Assembly (NCBI GenBank): GCA_024138015.1
Contig: JAMXBB010000009.1
Location: 39,120,344-39,184,343 of the forward strand
Direction of reading: 5' to 3'
From: Lumnitzera littorea
Taxonomy: Eukaryota > Streptophyta > Magnoliopsida > Myrtales > Combretaceae
Length of the DNA stretch: 64,000 nucleotides
Shown here: positions 45,571 through 57,889 of the stretch, in pieces
Position numbering within the stretch: the stretch's first letter is position 1
Layout of the letters: the number at the start of each line of letters is the position of its first letter
The notes under the pieces: model-generated
What the model saw: the letters and a program-made list of their open reading frames with translations, nothing else
Databases searched by the model: none
What the model was told of the DNA's origin: nothing
Program-made: the position numbers and the translations under genes

Positions 45571-46380
45571 TAAGGGGTTAGTAAAGGAGAGTAAGATGGT
45601 AGCCAGGCCTTTTAGGTTTAATCTGAGCTAACTTTGCATTAGTCGTCTAAGTTAGAATGAGCTGGCTATTCTAGGCTGCTTAGGTAGGGATCAACTGAAC
45701 TATGGGAGGCAATACCTATGAGTGAAGCTAAGTGAGGTATTAACATTAAGTTCATAGGTTTTCAAGTTTAAGGTTGAATGCTTTAACCTCAATAAGGCTC
45801 GAGTGTAACTTGGATGTTTAGAAGGGGATACCTTAGAGGGCAGTTGCTTGCCCTGTATGGTATAGGAATTCTCTTAGACATTGAAGTCGATAAGGTTACC
45901 TAGAGGTCGAGAAGTCTAACTTAAAGTAGGAGGTCCTTAGGTGTTTGTGCCAACATAGGTACTTATAAGGGTTAAGGGGTCGAACCTTTAGTTAGTTCAA
46001 GAGTTCCTTTGGATTCGGTACCAATAATGATATCCATAAGGGTTGAGGAGTCAACCCTTAAGTTAGAGGATGTAGATTAATGCAACCTATCTTAGGAAGG
46101 CTTGTTAGTTATTCTGTGTTGTGAGTTAACTCAGTAGTTAGGAGGAATATAAAACTATGAACTTGAGAAAGATCACAATTCTAACAAATTATGTCCTCAT
46201 GTATAAAATGATTGTGATGATGGAGACATCACTTTGTAAAGCTAAAAAGATATAATAATAAACCATCTTAGCTCATAAGAAAGGGAAAAAAAAGGACTTA
46301 AAGCTACTTAAAATAAAGACGCAGGTTGTTGGGATTCTACATGTGAGATATAGGCTCATTGTTTAATGTTTCTATCCTGT
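45571..46380. other. 3' untranslated region of copy 2
   Basis: No coding content was recognised. Loose internal repetition is visible ('gtacttataagggttaaggg' and 'atatccataagggttgagga', 'ggtcgaacc' and 'agtcaaccc'), a faint version of the tandem arrays found at this place in copy 1. Confidence 0.5.
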
Positions 46381-47860
46381 ATTCTCGATTCCCAATGTCC
46401 TTGAGAATCTTAATGTGGTCTTATTAATTTGAAGCCAACTTGCCCTATCCTTCTTTAGAGCTCATTACCTTAAGCTTTCTATATACTAGGTCTCTAGGTT
46501 TAAAGACCTTGTACTTAACCCTCTTGTTGTAGTATTATATTACCCTACGCTAATATACAATAAGTCAAACCTTGGCCAGGTTGTAGATTTCATTTATAGT
46601 GTCAATACTATTCGCTAGGGCAATTTAGTTAATGGCTTGATCATGGCTCTTGATTTGCTAATGGAGAGCTTAAGCTTTATTAGCAGTAAGCCTTCGGTGC
46701 AAAACGTTAAGTAGAATGGCGTTTCCTTAATAGACACCTTATGCCTTGTTTGGTATCCTCATAGGATGTTAGGGAGCTTGTATGCCCATCTACTTGCAGC
46801 CTGATTAATTTTCTTCTTAAGGTTGTTAAGTATGGTCTTCTTTACTACTTCAACCTACTCGTTGGATCAGAGGTAAGCAACCAGTGTGAAGTGCAACTTG
46901 AAGTTGTACCTCTTACGGAAGCTTCTAAACTTTTCATTATAGAACTATTTCTTATTGCCCGTAATGATGACACATGAATCTCTAAACTAAGAGAGAATGT
47001 TTTTGAGGACAAACCCTTCTACAACTTAACTATGATGGAGGTGATAGCTTCTACTTCTACCCATCTCATGAGGTAGTTGATAGCTATAACAATAACTTGT
47101 TGAACTGTCGAGGCTTTTGGAAAAGGGCATAGAATATCAAGTCCTTAGTGAAGGAAAGGCTACAGACTGGTAAGCGGAAGGAGGTCAATACTTATCATTA
47201 TTTAGTTGGTGTTTGCATTTGGCACTTGATGCACTTACGCACCATTCCCCTACCATCCTCTTTCATTATTGGTTAGAAGTAGCTAAGTTGGAGGGCTTGG
47301 ACACATAAGGCTTAATTTTTTCTTTTTGTGATTGTTGCGTATGCCAGTATGCAACTCCTCTATGGTGTATTGCCCCTCTTCAGATCGAAGCCAACATAGT
47401 AGAGGTGAGTTGACCCCGTTGCGGTAAAGTTTGTTGCCAAGCATGGTGTAGTTGGCCATGTTGTAAAGCAGCTTCCACGCTTATTGTTGTTCGTTGATTC
47501 TACAGATAGGTAGGTATTGAATAAAAACTTTCTTATCCTTTTTGAAGGGGTTGGGGACACTAATCGAAGCAAACATAGAGAGCTTATCTATCTTAGAGTT
47601 GTCAACTTGAGGGATCTTCATGATGCTCATAAAAAGAATTTTAAGGATAAGGCTCGAATCATTTAGAGGTAGTTAGTCATGGCTTCCTGCTTTTCTTCAT
47701 GCTCCCCTCTAACTTTTTACACAACTAACATAGAGTTTGAAATGTTCTCTAACTTTTCAGCGCTAATGTCTTTAGCTACCTTGAGGCTAGCAATGAGAGT
47801 TTCATGCTTAGCTTCATTGGTGCTTTTGAGGAATCCAAACTCTAGGGCTTAATGTACTTA
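46381..47860 (-). pseudogene. Integrase and RNase H fragment, Tat-type copy 2
   Basis: The minus strand shows decayed integrase C-terminus and core in the same order as copies 1 and 3 (46400-47300). It then shows an RNase H remnant at 47860-47690, where the plus strand mirrors the family 'EAKYEALIAGL...AKxxxxxxLxxxSDSQL' stretch. RT, protease, gag and the 5' LTR are absent. Heavy decay prevents long open frames. It is a 3'-end fragment. Confidence 0.65.
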
Positions 47861-50195
47861 GAGATTTTTAAGATACTAGATTTCGTGAGTTTGAAGGCTA
47901 CTCTACTAAACCGTAAATAAATAGTACTTTAAACTTTCGAATTTAATTTAAATTTTCAAAATACCCATATAAAAATAATACCTATTTACAAGTGCATAAA
48001 TAAATAAAATTGAATCTACAAAAATGAGAAATTGAAGAATTATTTACAAAGATAGAAAAATAAATTTTTCCAAATTTTAAGTAGCCTTGTAAGTGCTTGC
48101 GAGATTTGAGATTTGAGATCAGACTTTTGTAGTTTATTTTTATAAAACTTTAGTTTGTTGGCTTTTATTAACTTTTGAAAAGAATTAGGTTAATGTTTTT
48201 ATCCATTTATTTTTGTTTTAGAAAATTTCTATAAAGTATCCTAATTTTACTTATTTTGGAAAACTATAAAAGAACCCTAAACTTTAATAAGAGAGTTTAT
48301 TATTTTTTTCATTTCTGAAAATCTTTTCCTAAGTGAGAACATTTAAAGTTGGACAACATTTTTTTTTTCATTTTTTATATTTTATATTTTGTTATTTTCT
48401 TCTAAAATAGTTTTTTCAATTTTTTTTCAAAAAAGAAAACTTGAAATAAAATTTTATAAAAAAGGAGGAAAGAAAACTTTTGTTAATTTATTAGTTTACT
48501 TTATTTGATTTGATTTTTATATTATTTCATTTTTCTATTTTTGGTTTTTTCTTTCTTTCTTTTTATTATATAAATAAATAAGAAAAGAAAAAGAAATAAA
48601 AAAGAAGTGAAGCTAACCTACACTTGGGTCAGGGTATGGATCAGAAGCGGGTTTTAGGTTGGACTTCAGGTCATTAAAACTGGTCGTTTGCTTTATACGT
48701 GTACTATAAGGATGAAGTAACTGATGGCGATACTCGATTTGGGTAGTTCTAGGGCAATTTTTTTTTGGGTCGAAAATCACATTTCTATGTGATTTATATT
48801 AGAGGTGGGGGTATAGGAGTAGTGCCTCGGTAGATGGTAGTATTCTTGTGGAGTTTCGAGGTGGTGGTTGTTCGGGTAATGCAACAAGGGGCTATTGGCA
48901 GTGAGAGGGTAGTGGTGCCTTGGATTTTTGGGTGTGGAGAAGCTTGTAATGTGGTTGGTTTGGGGTGGAAAGGCTTGGCGGCTAGGGTTTCGAAGGTAAT
49001 AACTGGTAGTGGTTTAGGTTTGGAGCAAGGTAGCTAGTGCTGGTGCCATAAGCGACTATGTGGGAAGAGGCTAGTGGTAATTGAGAGCTATGATCAAAGG
49101 GAGACTCGTTGGGGCAATGGATAAGCTTGAAAAGCTTTAGGCTTAAGTTATTAACTATAGAGAGAGACACCAACTACCTTAGAGAGAGAAATTGGAGTGT
49201 GTGTGTATGTGTGTGTGTGTTTTTTTTCTTTTCTAATTTTAGAAACAAACACTAAAGCTCTTATTTATAATGTTTGAAGCATAAATGAGCTTGGAAAGCC
49301 ATCCATGGAAGATTTAGATTGGAATCAAATAGCTACTATCATCTTAAAATTCTAGGAAACAAACTTGATTTGAGCTGATATTTTGGGATAAGATTTGATA
49401 TTATGGCTCATATAACTGTATAGAAGCTTCAATTTCTTCCTTGAAAGCTTAGATTTTATAGATTACACAAGTGTTAAAATCTTGTTTTCTATTTTTTTAA
49501 TTTTCCTTTGAGATTTTAATCCATTTAATGAATGAATGTGGACCGGAAATGTGTTGAAATGAAGACTATCCTATGTGATCTACGTGTTTTTACCATTAAA
49601 CTTGTAAAATTATATAAATATGGTTGTTGAAAATGGCCACAAACACGAATCATCAAACTGGGCAAGAGCTGAATTCATGGAGAAGAAGACACTAAGAAAA
49701 ATGTGTTCTAAAGACGTGTTTTATGTGTAAAAAGAAAAATGTGCAACCTTATGCATTGCAAGACTCGATCTAAGGTCTCCCGCATGCATGTATAGATTCG
49801 TCACCAACAAGGCAATGGCTTGTGCCTTGTTTATTTTTGCAAGCATATTGGTTATAACAACAAAGATGGCTTAGACCAATTTTAAATTGCTTAATCCAAC
49901 CCAAAGAAGCCAACCCTCATTTTTATTCTAGTATTATAAACTAGTCTAATATCCTAAAAATTCTACCTTAATCTTTTGTACTTTTTTTTTTATTTTCCTA
50001 TTTTTTTATTTTCTAAATTTACTATTTTTGGTATTTTTCTACAATTTCTAATTTTATTTTGTATTTTTCATAGTTTTCTAATATTTTTTGAAATTTCTAA
50101 TTTTTTGTATTTTTTTCTTTTTAAACTAGGACCCTTTTTCTTTATTTAAAAATTTACTAAAATACAAGGGGAGCAAAAATTGAGTATCTATAATT
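47861..50195 (-). other. AT-rich region, probable long LTR of a non-autonomous element
   Basis: No gene is recognised; the open frames at 48834-49037 and its reverse complement look like chance. The right edge, read on the minus strand, is 'agagagggacaat' followed by 'tatagatactcaatttttgc'. This resembles a polypurine tract and the 'TGTAGATACCCAATTTTTG' start of Tat/Ogre-type LTRs. The LTR would then extend leftwards from about 50195. The left limit is unknown. Confidence 0.35.
49197..49220. repeat. (GT)n microsatellite
   Basis: Twelve GT units with one interrupting A, followed by a T run. Confidence 0.9.
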
Positions 50196-50574
50196 GTCCC
50201 TCTCTATGATGAACTTTGACTAAAATTTAACCATAAAGATAAAAAAGATATCATTTTTGCTTTTTGATAGACTTACATTAAGAAGTGCTGCAAATAGCTA
50301 GCTGTCTTAGGCCTGATCCACTTGGGATTTAGTAAAAGGTAAAAAACATTCTGAAAGAGGAAAGTGGTGCCCTAAGAGCCAGTAGAGAAAGAAAGATTGG
50401 TTTTTAGAATGGTATAGTACCTTAAGAGTTGACTATAACCTTAGAGGGATCTGAGGAAGGGTAGCACTTTACGAGTTGGCTAAAGCCTTGAAGGATTTTG
50501 AAAAAGGGTGGCGCTTTGGGAGCTAGTTAAAGTCCTAAGAACTCTGGAAGGGGGTATCGGTCTGGGAGTCGATT

Positions 50575-51430
50575 AACTTAGGTGGGAGTATCTTTAGGAG
50601 ACTAGCAATCTTAAATGAGAAAGCTATTTGAAATTTGGTTGTGCTCCTTTGAGGTGACTAACCTAAATAGGAGTGTCTTTAAGGGACTAGTAATCTTAAA
50701 TGAGAAAGCTATTTGAAATCTGCTCATGCTTCTCTAAGCTAACTAACTAAGCGAAAGCGTCTCTAGGGGACTAATAACCTTATATGGGAAAGTGATTTAA
50801 GACTTGGTTGTGCTCATCTAAGCTGACCAACCTAGATAAGAGCATCTTTAAGGGACTTGTAACCTTAAATGAGAAATTGATTTGAGATCTAGTTGTGCTC
50901 GTCTAAGCTAACTAACTTAGGTGGAAATGTCTCTATAGGACTAGCAACCCTAAATGGGAATTAATTTGAAACTTAGTAGTGCTCTCTTGAGCTAACTAGC
51001 CTACATAGGAGCATCTCTAGGGGGTTAATAATCCTAAATGGGAAATTGATTTGAAACTTGATAATTCTTTTCCAAATTGACTAACTTAGGTGGCAGCATC
51101 TCTAAGGGACTAGCAATCCTAAGTGAGAAAGCGATTTAAAACCTGGTCGTATTGCTCAAAGCTCACTAACCTAGGTGAGAGTATCTCTAAGGGACTATCA
51201 ATGTTAATTGAGAAATTAATTTGAAACCCAGTTGTGCTCTTCTAAACTATCTAGCCTAGGCAAGTGCATCTTTAAGGGACTAACAACCCTAAATGAGAAA
51301 TTGATTTGAGACCTAGTTGTACTCATCTAAATTGACTAACTTAGGTAAGAGCACCTCTAGGAGACTAGGAACCTTAAATAGGAAATTGATTTGAACATGT
51401 TCTTGCTCTTTTAAGTTGACTAACCTAGGT
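50575..51430. repeat. Satellite block I, 85-bp period, about 10 copies
   Basis: The core 'gggactagcaacc' (variants) falls at 50601, 50686, 50770, 50855, 50940, 51024, 51109, 51193, 51279 and 51364, a spacing of 84-86 bp. Units also carry 'taaatgagaaattgatttga' and 'gtgctcttctaagctgacta'. This is a well-kept array with point differences between copies. Confidence 0.95.
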
Positions 51431-51479
51431 AGAAAAGGTGCTCGTTGAGGTTGCTAAATCTTGAAAGTTGGTTAGAAAT

Positions 51480-51945
51480 GCGGAAATGCCTTATAGGTTG
51501 GCTAAGACCTTAAGAGAGATTAGTGAAAGGGAAGCGTCCTATAGGCTAGCTTAGACCTTGAGAAAAGGTTAAAAGGAAAAGCACTGTAGGGGCTAGCTAA
51601 AACCCTAAGAGAGATTGATGAAAGGAAAGCACCTTATAGGCTAGCTAAAACCTTAAGAGAGATTGAGAAAGCAAAAGTTCCTTATAGGTTGGCTAAAACC
51701 TAAGAGTGATTGTTGAAGGGAAAGCACCCTTTAAGATAGCTAAAACCCTAAGAGAGATTGATGAAAGGAAAGCACCCTATCGGCTAGCTAAAACCTTAAG
51801 AGAGATTGACGAAGCAAAAGTAGCCTATAGGTTAGCTAAAACCTAAGAGTGATTATTGAAGAGAAAGCACCATTTGGGATAGCTAAAACCTTAAGGAAGA
51901 TTGTCAAAGAGAAAGCATCTTGTAGGTTGGCTTAAACCCTTAAAG
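51480..51945. repeat. Satellite block II, 48-bp period, about 10 copies
   Basis: The core 'ataggctagctaaaacc' (variants) falls at 51496, 51544, 51591, 51639, 51687, 51734, 51782, 51830, 51878 and 51925, spacing 47-48 bp. Units have 'ttaagagagattgatgaaag' and 'gaaagcacc'. It is unrelated in unit to block I but directly adjoins it. Confidence 0.95.
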
Positions 51946-52920
51946 AAGATGCAAGATGGAATAGTTTTCTATGAGATGGCTAGGACCCCTAAAAATTGGT
52001 TGAAAAATGGGAAAGTGCCCTATAGGTTAGCTTAAAACCCTATGAGATGGGACAATGCTTTATGAGCTAGCTATGATCCTAAAAACTAGTTAAAAATGGG
52101 AATATGCTGTATAGGCTAGCTTAAAATCCCAAAGGAAAAGTAAGATGGGATAGTGCTTTTTGAGTTGGCTAAGACCCTAAAAAGTGGTTGAAAAATGAGA
52201 AAGCACCTTATAGACTAGCTTAAAACCCTAAAGGGAATGTAAGATGGGATAGCGCTTGACGACATAGCTAGGACCCTGAAAAGTGGTTGAAAAATGGGAA
52301 ACTGCTCTATAGGCTAGCTTAAAATCCTAAAGGAAATATTAGATGAAATATCACTTTATAAGCTGGCTAGAACCCTAAGAGATAATTAAAGAAGAGAAAA
52401 CACCATATAGACTGGCTTAAAACCCTAAGGGAAATGTGAGATGAGATAGCGCTTTATGAGTTGGCTAAAACCTTAAAAGAGGTTGATGGAGAGAAAGCAC
52501 CATATAGGCTGGCTTAAAACCTTATAAGAAATGTAAGGCAAGATAGCTCTGTATGAGTTGGCTAGAACCTTAAAAGAGGTTGAGAGAGGGACAGTACCAT
52601 ATAGGTTGGCTTAAAATCCTAAGCGAAATGTAATGTGGGATAACACTCTGTAAGTTAGCTAGAATCCTAAAAGATAATTAATGAAGGGACATTGTCTTAT
52701 AGGTTGACTTGAAACCCTAGAGGAGATGTAAGATGGGATAGTGCTCTATAAGCTGGCTAGGATCTTAAAAGATGATTGAGGAAAGGGAAGCACCTTAAGG
52801 GTTGGCTTAAGACCTTAATGAAGGATTGAGGTGGGACAATACTCTATGAGCTAGTTAGACCTAAAAGATGGCTAAAAGAGGGAAAGCACCCCCTAAGTTA
52901 GCTTTAACACCCTAAAAGAT
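51946..52920. repeat. Satellite block III, 97-bp period (dimer of block II unit)
   Basis: The core 'tataggctggcttaaaaccc' (variants) falls at 52021, 52110, 52210, 52308, 52406, 52503, 52600, 52698, 52796 and 52893. Midway in each unit is a second, related core of the type 'tatgagttggctagaacc'. The 97-bp unit is thus two diverged 48-bp monomers in fixed order, a small higher-order repeat. Confidence 0.92.
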
Positions 52921-53111
52921 AATTTAAGAAGTAAACTGAGGTGATTTAATCATTTTGGAAGACTTTTGTAACTTGGATATTTACAAGCAAGGAAAAAGTT
53001 CATTAAAAGTCGTCTATGATAGCATAAATACTAGAGATAAGGTCCTTTGATTAGGAAAACATTAGCAGACATCAACTATGAGGATAGCTACTTTAGGTAT
53101 ATCGACTCCGA

Positions 53112-53139
53112 TTAGTAGGGTTAACTTAAAAGTGCCACC
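53112..53139 (-). promoter_or_regulatory. Primer-binding-like site next to the satellite block
   Basis: On the minus strand 'cctaaca' (LTR end) is followed by 'tggtggcacttttaagttaa'. Position and form match the junction in copy 1, where 'aaagtgccaaatgttgtctt' in + orientation corresponds to 'aaagtgccaccatgttagga' here. Confidence 0.5.
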
Positions 53140-53562
53140 ATGTTAGGAAAAAGCAAATAACTTGGTTTGAAAGTTTGGATACTAAGACTAGCATGGATTT
53201 GAAAATAGATGGAGAAATTTATTAAAAAAAAAGTTACCTTCTCTCTCTCTCATTCGCTTTTTTTTTTCTTTTCTTCTTCTTTTCTTTTTTGAAAGTTTGC
53301 TAGTGGGTACAAATTCTTATTAAGAAACAAGAGCCCTACATTAAACCATTCCTTTCTTTAGTAACCATGTCATGCATTATATATTCTTCGTGGTCTTTGA
53401 AAATATCTCTTGATCCTAATATCGTCAAGGCTAATTTGGTAGCATGCTGAACATCCCAATAGGGATTGAATTTGGACATTTCTTTCATAAGGAAATGGTG
53501 ACTGTTGTCAAGTGTTTTTAGAGTAAAGTTATGTTCTTATAAAAGCACAAGTAGAGGCTAAG
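53140..53562 (-). repeat. Partial 5' LTR of the satellite-bearing element
   Basis: Starts 'tgttaggaaaaag' beside the primer-binding-like site and continues without coding content to 53562, where the LTR of copy 3 begins. A short CT microsatellite lies at 53239-53252. Its outer part seems lost or displaced by copy 3. Confidence 0.4.
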
Positions 53563-53992
53563 TGGTACTAAGGCTAGTCCGGTGCAATCACTCTAATGCT
53601 TAAGTAAGTGATTATCTTTAAGAGAGATAGGTGAATAAGTATCTAGTTGAAGGTTGTATGATGGCTCTTATAGTACTTTCTTTCTATATTTATAGTTGAA
53701 CATTGAGTGTCTGCAATTGTAGTTAATCTTTAGTTGTGGGCTACGTGGAGATCTTGTAATCAAGCACATACCTAAAATATAGGAGTAGTGGGTGGTCATG
53801 TAATGAGATTGTACTAGATCGTAATTGTTCGTGCCACTTTCTTAAGTTCGAATTGAACATATTAACAAGTTAGGCTTCAAGGCCCATCAAGTGGATTGAG
53901 CCTTAGTCGACATTAGCCGAGAGTAGTATTAGTTGTCTTCTCATTAGCCAAATGACTGAGTAATATTTTAGAGTAAAATTTGACTATTAGCA
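53563..53992 (-). repeat. 3' LTR of Tat-type copy 3
   Basis: The minus strand starts 'tgctaatag' after the polypurine tract. It contains 'aatgcttaagtaag' (53602-53615), matching 'gatacttaagtcag' in the right LTR, and a minus-strand TATA box within 53694-53704. The low-coordinate end is placed by aligning 'tactaaggctagtccgg' with 'gttgaaggatactctgg' of the right LTR. Confidence 0.6.
53696..53704 (-). promoter_or_regulatory. TATA box in the 3' LTR of copy 3
   Basis: CTATAAATA on the minus strand, extended to CTATAAATATA. Confidence 0.5.
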
Positions 53993-54010
53993 TTTGCCCC
54001 CTAACTCTCG
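53993..54010 (-). promoter_or_regulatory. Polypurine tract of copy 3
   Basis: The minus strand reads 'cgagagttagggggcaaa', directly upstream of the LTR start TGCTAATAG. A near-identical tract follows 61349. Confidence 0.7.
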
Positions 54011-56266
54011 TAGTTGAGAATTCGACTATGGGTGTAAATAAAGCTTAATACTCAATTTGGGCAATTGGATGGTTAAGACCAAAATGAGTTTCCTAGATGC
54101 CCAGTTATGTAGGAAGGATAGATTTTTATTTTGAAATGCGACAAATCATATCCTAAGTGAAAGGTTGTAGCCTTTTAACTTTCCTGCCCATTCACTTTTC
54201 TATGATAGTAGCCGTAACAGTTGTCATCCTAGCTATTATTACAATGTAGGGGCTAATAACTGTCAATAACACAATAATAGTAAGATTTTTGGCTCATAAC
54301 ATGTATAATTAATCCATACTTGACCGTCTAATCAAAATTGCATTCCTATCAGAAGCATGTTAGGGTTACGAGGAGAGATTATACATATATAAAGGATTTT
54401 TCCGTATTGATAAAGATTTCTTGCTCTTTTCTCATTCGTATCCACATTTAGAGTTTTCATTTGCTTTTGACATTTCATCTTTCAAGTTTTTCGTCTAGTT
54501 CGTGATTGTCTCGTATAACTTCAATTAGGTTGGTTTGAAGCATCATTTGTTGACTTATACTTTCAGATTCTAAAACAATCGTGTTCAAGGCTACTTCTCC
54601 CCCTTGAAAATGGAACTATTCGACGTGCTCTTCAACTAGTTTAGCAGATAGCAAAATGGAGTGGTGGGAAAAACTTGTTCACATCAACGCCTTTCCAATA
54701 GATAATTATATAGATAATAGGGAAGGAAGATTTGTTGACAAGTATTTGTATAATAATGTAGTTTATAATAATGATTCTTGAGATGGAGTGGTGAGTGGTG
54801 CTATTAAGACACTCATCTCAAAGTATAATAAAGATTGGCAAGATCTTCCTAAGTCATGGAATCTATGTAAGCTGAGGAAGGATGAGAGGGTGTGCTTTGC
54901 AATAAATCATGAATTCTACATATATTTGAAATACCTCGATTTTGGACTACGCTTCCCATTTTTTGTTTTTGAAACAATTCCTTAACTATTTCTAGGTTGC
55001 ACTTAGTATGTTTTCGCCAAACATTTATAGGCTTCTCGTAGCATTAGAGATAATTTGTGAAGAGATTGAGGTTAAGCTACACCCTAGTTATTCAAATATT
55101 TCTTCACAATAAGGAGGTAGCCTGATGGATGGTATTTCGTGGTAACTTAGCATGGTTATAAATTCATAGATGGATTGGAGACTAAAATCCATAAGTGGCA
55201 TGATAAATTTGTTTCCATTAGGTCAGATGAGGATTTGGATTTGTGGACCCAATGGACTTAGCCCATTTGCACCAAAGATTTTGACTTGATGCTGTTATAG
55301 CAAAAAAGATTCAAGAAAGAAAAAAGAATAAGATGTTTTTCTGGGATGTCGAGAGAATAATAAAATGATACGAAAGGGGGGATCTAATCTTTTTTTGATA
55401 AAGATGGTAGGTGATAGAATAGTTACCGTGTAGAGTCGAGCTATAAGGGGAAAGCTGTTCTCTTAACTTAGGGGGAGAATAGTGGCCTTTGAGCTTTGCT
55501 TGGCATGGACCTTATAAGTTCTAATTTTTCTTTCTTTCCTATTTATAACACTCCTATCCTCTTATGCAGACATGGGTGCAGGTGATGTGGATCCCGCCAA
55601 ATTGTTAGCCTAAGCAAAGGCTAAAAAGCTAAAGCTTGATAAATGTATGGCTATTAAAGCTCCTGTTAGTTGGCTACCTGCACTGAAAAAGACTTCTCAA
55701 GTGAAGGTTATGAAAGAGGCTACTGTTTAAAGGAGGAAGGGAATTGATTCCATCACCGAAGAGCAACAACTAGAATAGATGGAAACCTTCGATGTTGTAC
55801 AGATGGAGACTATTGGTCTTATGTAGCTGAAGACAATTCCCTTGATAGTAAATAGTCTTGGGGATGATGAGTTAAGAGAATTTAGTTGAGACATTGCTTG
55901 TATTGGTAGCATTAAGGCTTCTCTTTAAGAAAATGTTGAGTCGAGCGCTAGAAAGAGAAACGAAAAAGAGCTTGTAAATCAACCTCCGTCCAAGAAATCT
56001 AAGGCCTTAGATGAGAAGACAAAAGAGGCTATGAGAAATAAAGCTCTTAGCATCAGTTCTATTGAGTTTGTCCCTAACCGTGAGGTAGGCGAATACTTTA
56101 TGTTGTGTTGGAGCCAGAATATCCTACATACTGATTCGGCCTTGGTTGATAAGATAAAGTCCTTTACCCTAATGGAGGGAGTCATTCTCCTTAAGGATAG
56201 GGAGATTACAAAGAAAGAGGTAGACAGAGTAGGTAGTTGCAATAAATGTCATATTGCTGCCAAGTT

Positions 56267-56335
56267 GTATGATGTAATAATCAACTTTTCTTTTATGGTT
56301 CATGTTCCATTGCTGACATAATTTTGTTTATGCAG
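56267..56335 (+). other. Candidate intron in the antisense ORF, copy 3 (first)
   Basis: The acceptor 'ttttgtttatgcag' ends at 56335. The donor is either 'gtatga' at 56267 or 'gtaata' at 56274. It corresponds in place to the intron at 7020-7106 of copy 1, just before the coiled-coil part. Confidence 0.55.
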
Positions 56336-56389
56336 ACTAGTAGCCATGTTTTGACTACTTTGGATGAAGCTAATAAAGAAATGAAGAAG

Positions 56390-56457
56390 GTAATATTGTC
56401 ATTTTTTTTCTTTGACAAGAAGTACATAATTTATTTGACTTTGTTAATTTATTACAG
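56390..56457 (+). other. Candidate intron in the antisense ORF, copy 3 (second)
   Basis: Donor 'atgaagaag|gtaatattg' and acceptor 'tttattacag|aaggttgag' enclose a 68-nt T-rich intron. The small exon between the two introns (56336-56389) reads 'TSSHVLTTLDEANKEMKK' without a stop. Confidence 0.65.
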
Positions 56458-57889
56458 AAGGTTGAGTAGACATATAGCTCCTTAAAGGCTCAGACTATTG
56501 CGGCTAAGAATGTAACAATCAAGGCCAAGATGGAGGCAAGGAAACCATAAGAAGAGCTTTCTATGGAGAAGTTGGCACATTCCCTAGTGACTGATGAAGT
56601 CTTTAGCCTTAAGGCAAAGAATGAAGAGTAGTATAAGGAGGTTGAGGACTTGAAAGTGGAGCTTCGCAAAAAGTGAGAGGAGTGTTGGGGGTTAGGACTA
56701 ACAATAACCTCGATGAGTGATGAAGAGGATAGGTTGAGGATGCAAATAAAGAAATTGGAGATAAATGGCTCTAAGCTTGAGACTTGTGTTGTCGAATTAG
56801 AGGAGGTGGCAAAATAGAAGCCCTCTATGGAGGAAGTACAGGAAATTGTAACTCCCAGTTGGTAGTACGAGAAATTGCTTCTACAGGGGGTCCAACAGGC
56901 AAGAAAATAGATCTTGAAGGTTTACCCTAACTATGATTGTCATGATTAGACTTTGTCGAGGTTGATGATAATGATGCCAATAGTGGCAATGAAGAAGTTA
57001 GCAAAGAAGCAAAGACAAAAGTTCAAGAACAAGGTGAAAATGTTGAAGCCAATATGGAGTTCCTGTTGATGACAAGGAACTATCATCTAAGGAGACCCCT
57101 TATAACTATAAAGAGACATCCACCTACTCCATAACCCCTAGTGTTGAAAAAGAAGTAAGCTCTAAAAAGGTCTTGTCTTCTTCTAATCAGGACAACACTT
57201 CCACCCAATCTAAGAACAAGAATGTTCTAGATACTTAAGATGATCAGCTAATTTTCATAAATGTTGTATGAGCTTAATATGGTCAAGAAGTCAACCTTCT
57301 ATTGTAATGAGATGTTAGGCATTTACACCCTTTATTTCCATCACATTTTATTTCATGTGCATGTTCTTTCTTTTTGATACGTCTTATTTGATGTACATGT
57401 TGAATGTCTTTTCGTAGACATAGTGTTCATTACCTACATAAGGCGTTAACTAGTGTTTTTTCCTTAATCATGAGATTACTTATTAAAGGCATAATAGAGC
57501 TTGTTCTCTAGTTTCTTAGCATATTATTAAAGAAGAATTGACATCATTCGTCAATAATTATTAAGTTCATTAATCGTTAGGTGTAAACTTATTAAATATT
57601 AGTTCGTTCGTTGTATAGCTAGAACTTAATTAATCCATTAATCATGCATTGATTGGGAATGAAATGATGGGAAGTAGAGATATTCATAAACTTAAAATGA
57701 ACATTTCATTCTTGAAACAAGATGCAAGCCATTGCCTTACAATGTTTAGAATGGAAATAGAAACAAAACATAATTGCAAAGGAATTAAGAATAGTAAAGC
57801 TTCAAATTCTTGACATTCCTTGCCCAAGGGATGATTATCCCATCCAACCTTTCTAGTTGATAGGTTCCCTCACCTATGGCTTCCCAGAT

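Larger units (their letters stand above)
54640..57240 (+). pseudogene. Extra ORF antisense to gag-pol, copy 3 (degraded, spliced)
   Basis: A coding-like tract on the + strand between the 3' LTR and minus-strand integrase. It has an N-terminal piece (54788-54985) with 'YLKYLDFGLRFPFFVFE', close to the 'DFGLRFPLHPF' hallmark of plant 'putative gypsy-type transposon' proteins. A new exon starts at 55570 after the acceptor 'cttatgcag'. 56031-56321 contains 'SIEFVPNREVGEYFMLCWSQ'. Two introns follow, then a Lys/Glu-rich coiled-coil (56458-56860) and an acidic, Ser/Thr-rich tail. It mirrors copy 1 (5440-8145). The function is unknown and stops are scattered. Confidence 0.7.

Noticed and set aside
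47360..47572. 70-residue minus-strand open frame
   Set aside because: It lies inside the decayed integrase region in a different frame from the integrase blocks and shows no motif.
48834..49173. Overlapping open frames on both strands
   Set aside because: Val/Gly-rich and Ser/Leu-rich translations without domains. They lie in probable LTR sequence with a GT microsatellite beside them.
56055..56242. Minus-strand open frames at 55727-55912 and 55979-56242
   Set aside because: They are shadows of the + strand antisense ORF, whose translation is more protein-like and fits splice signals.
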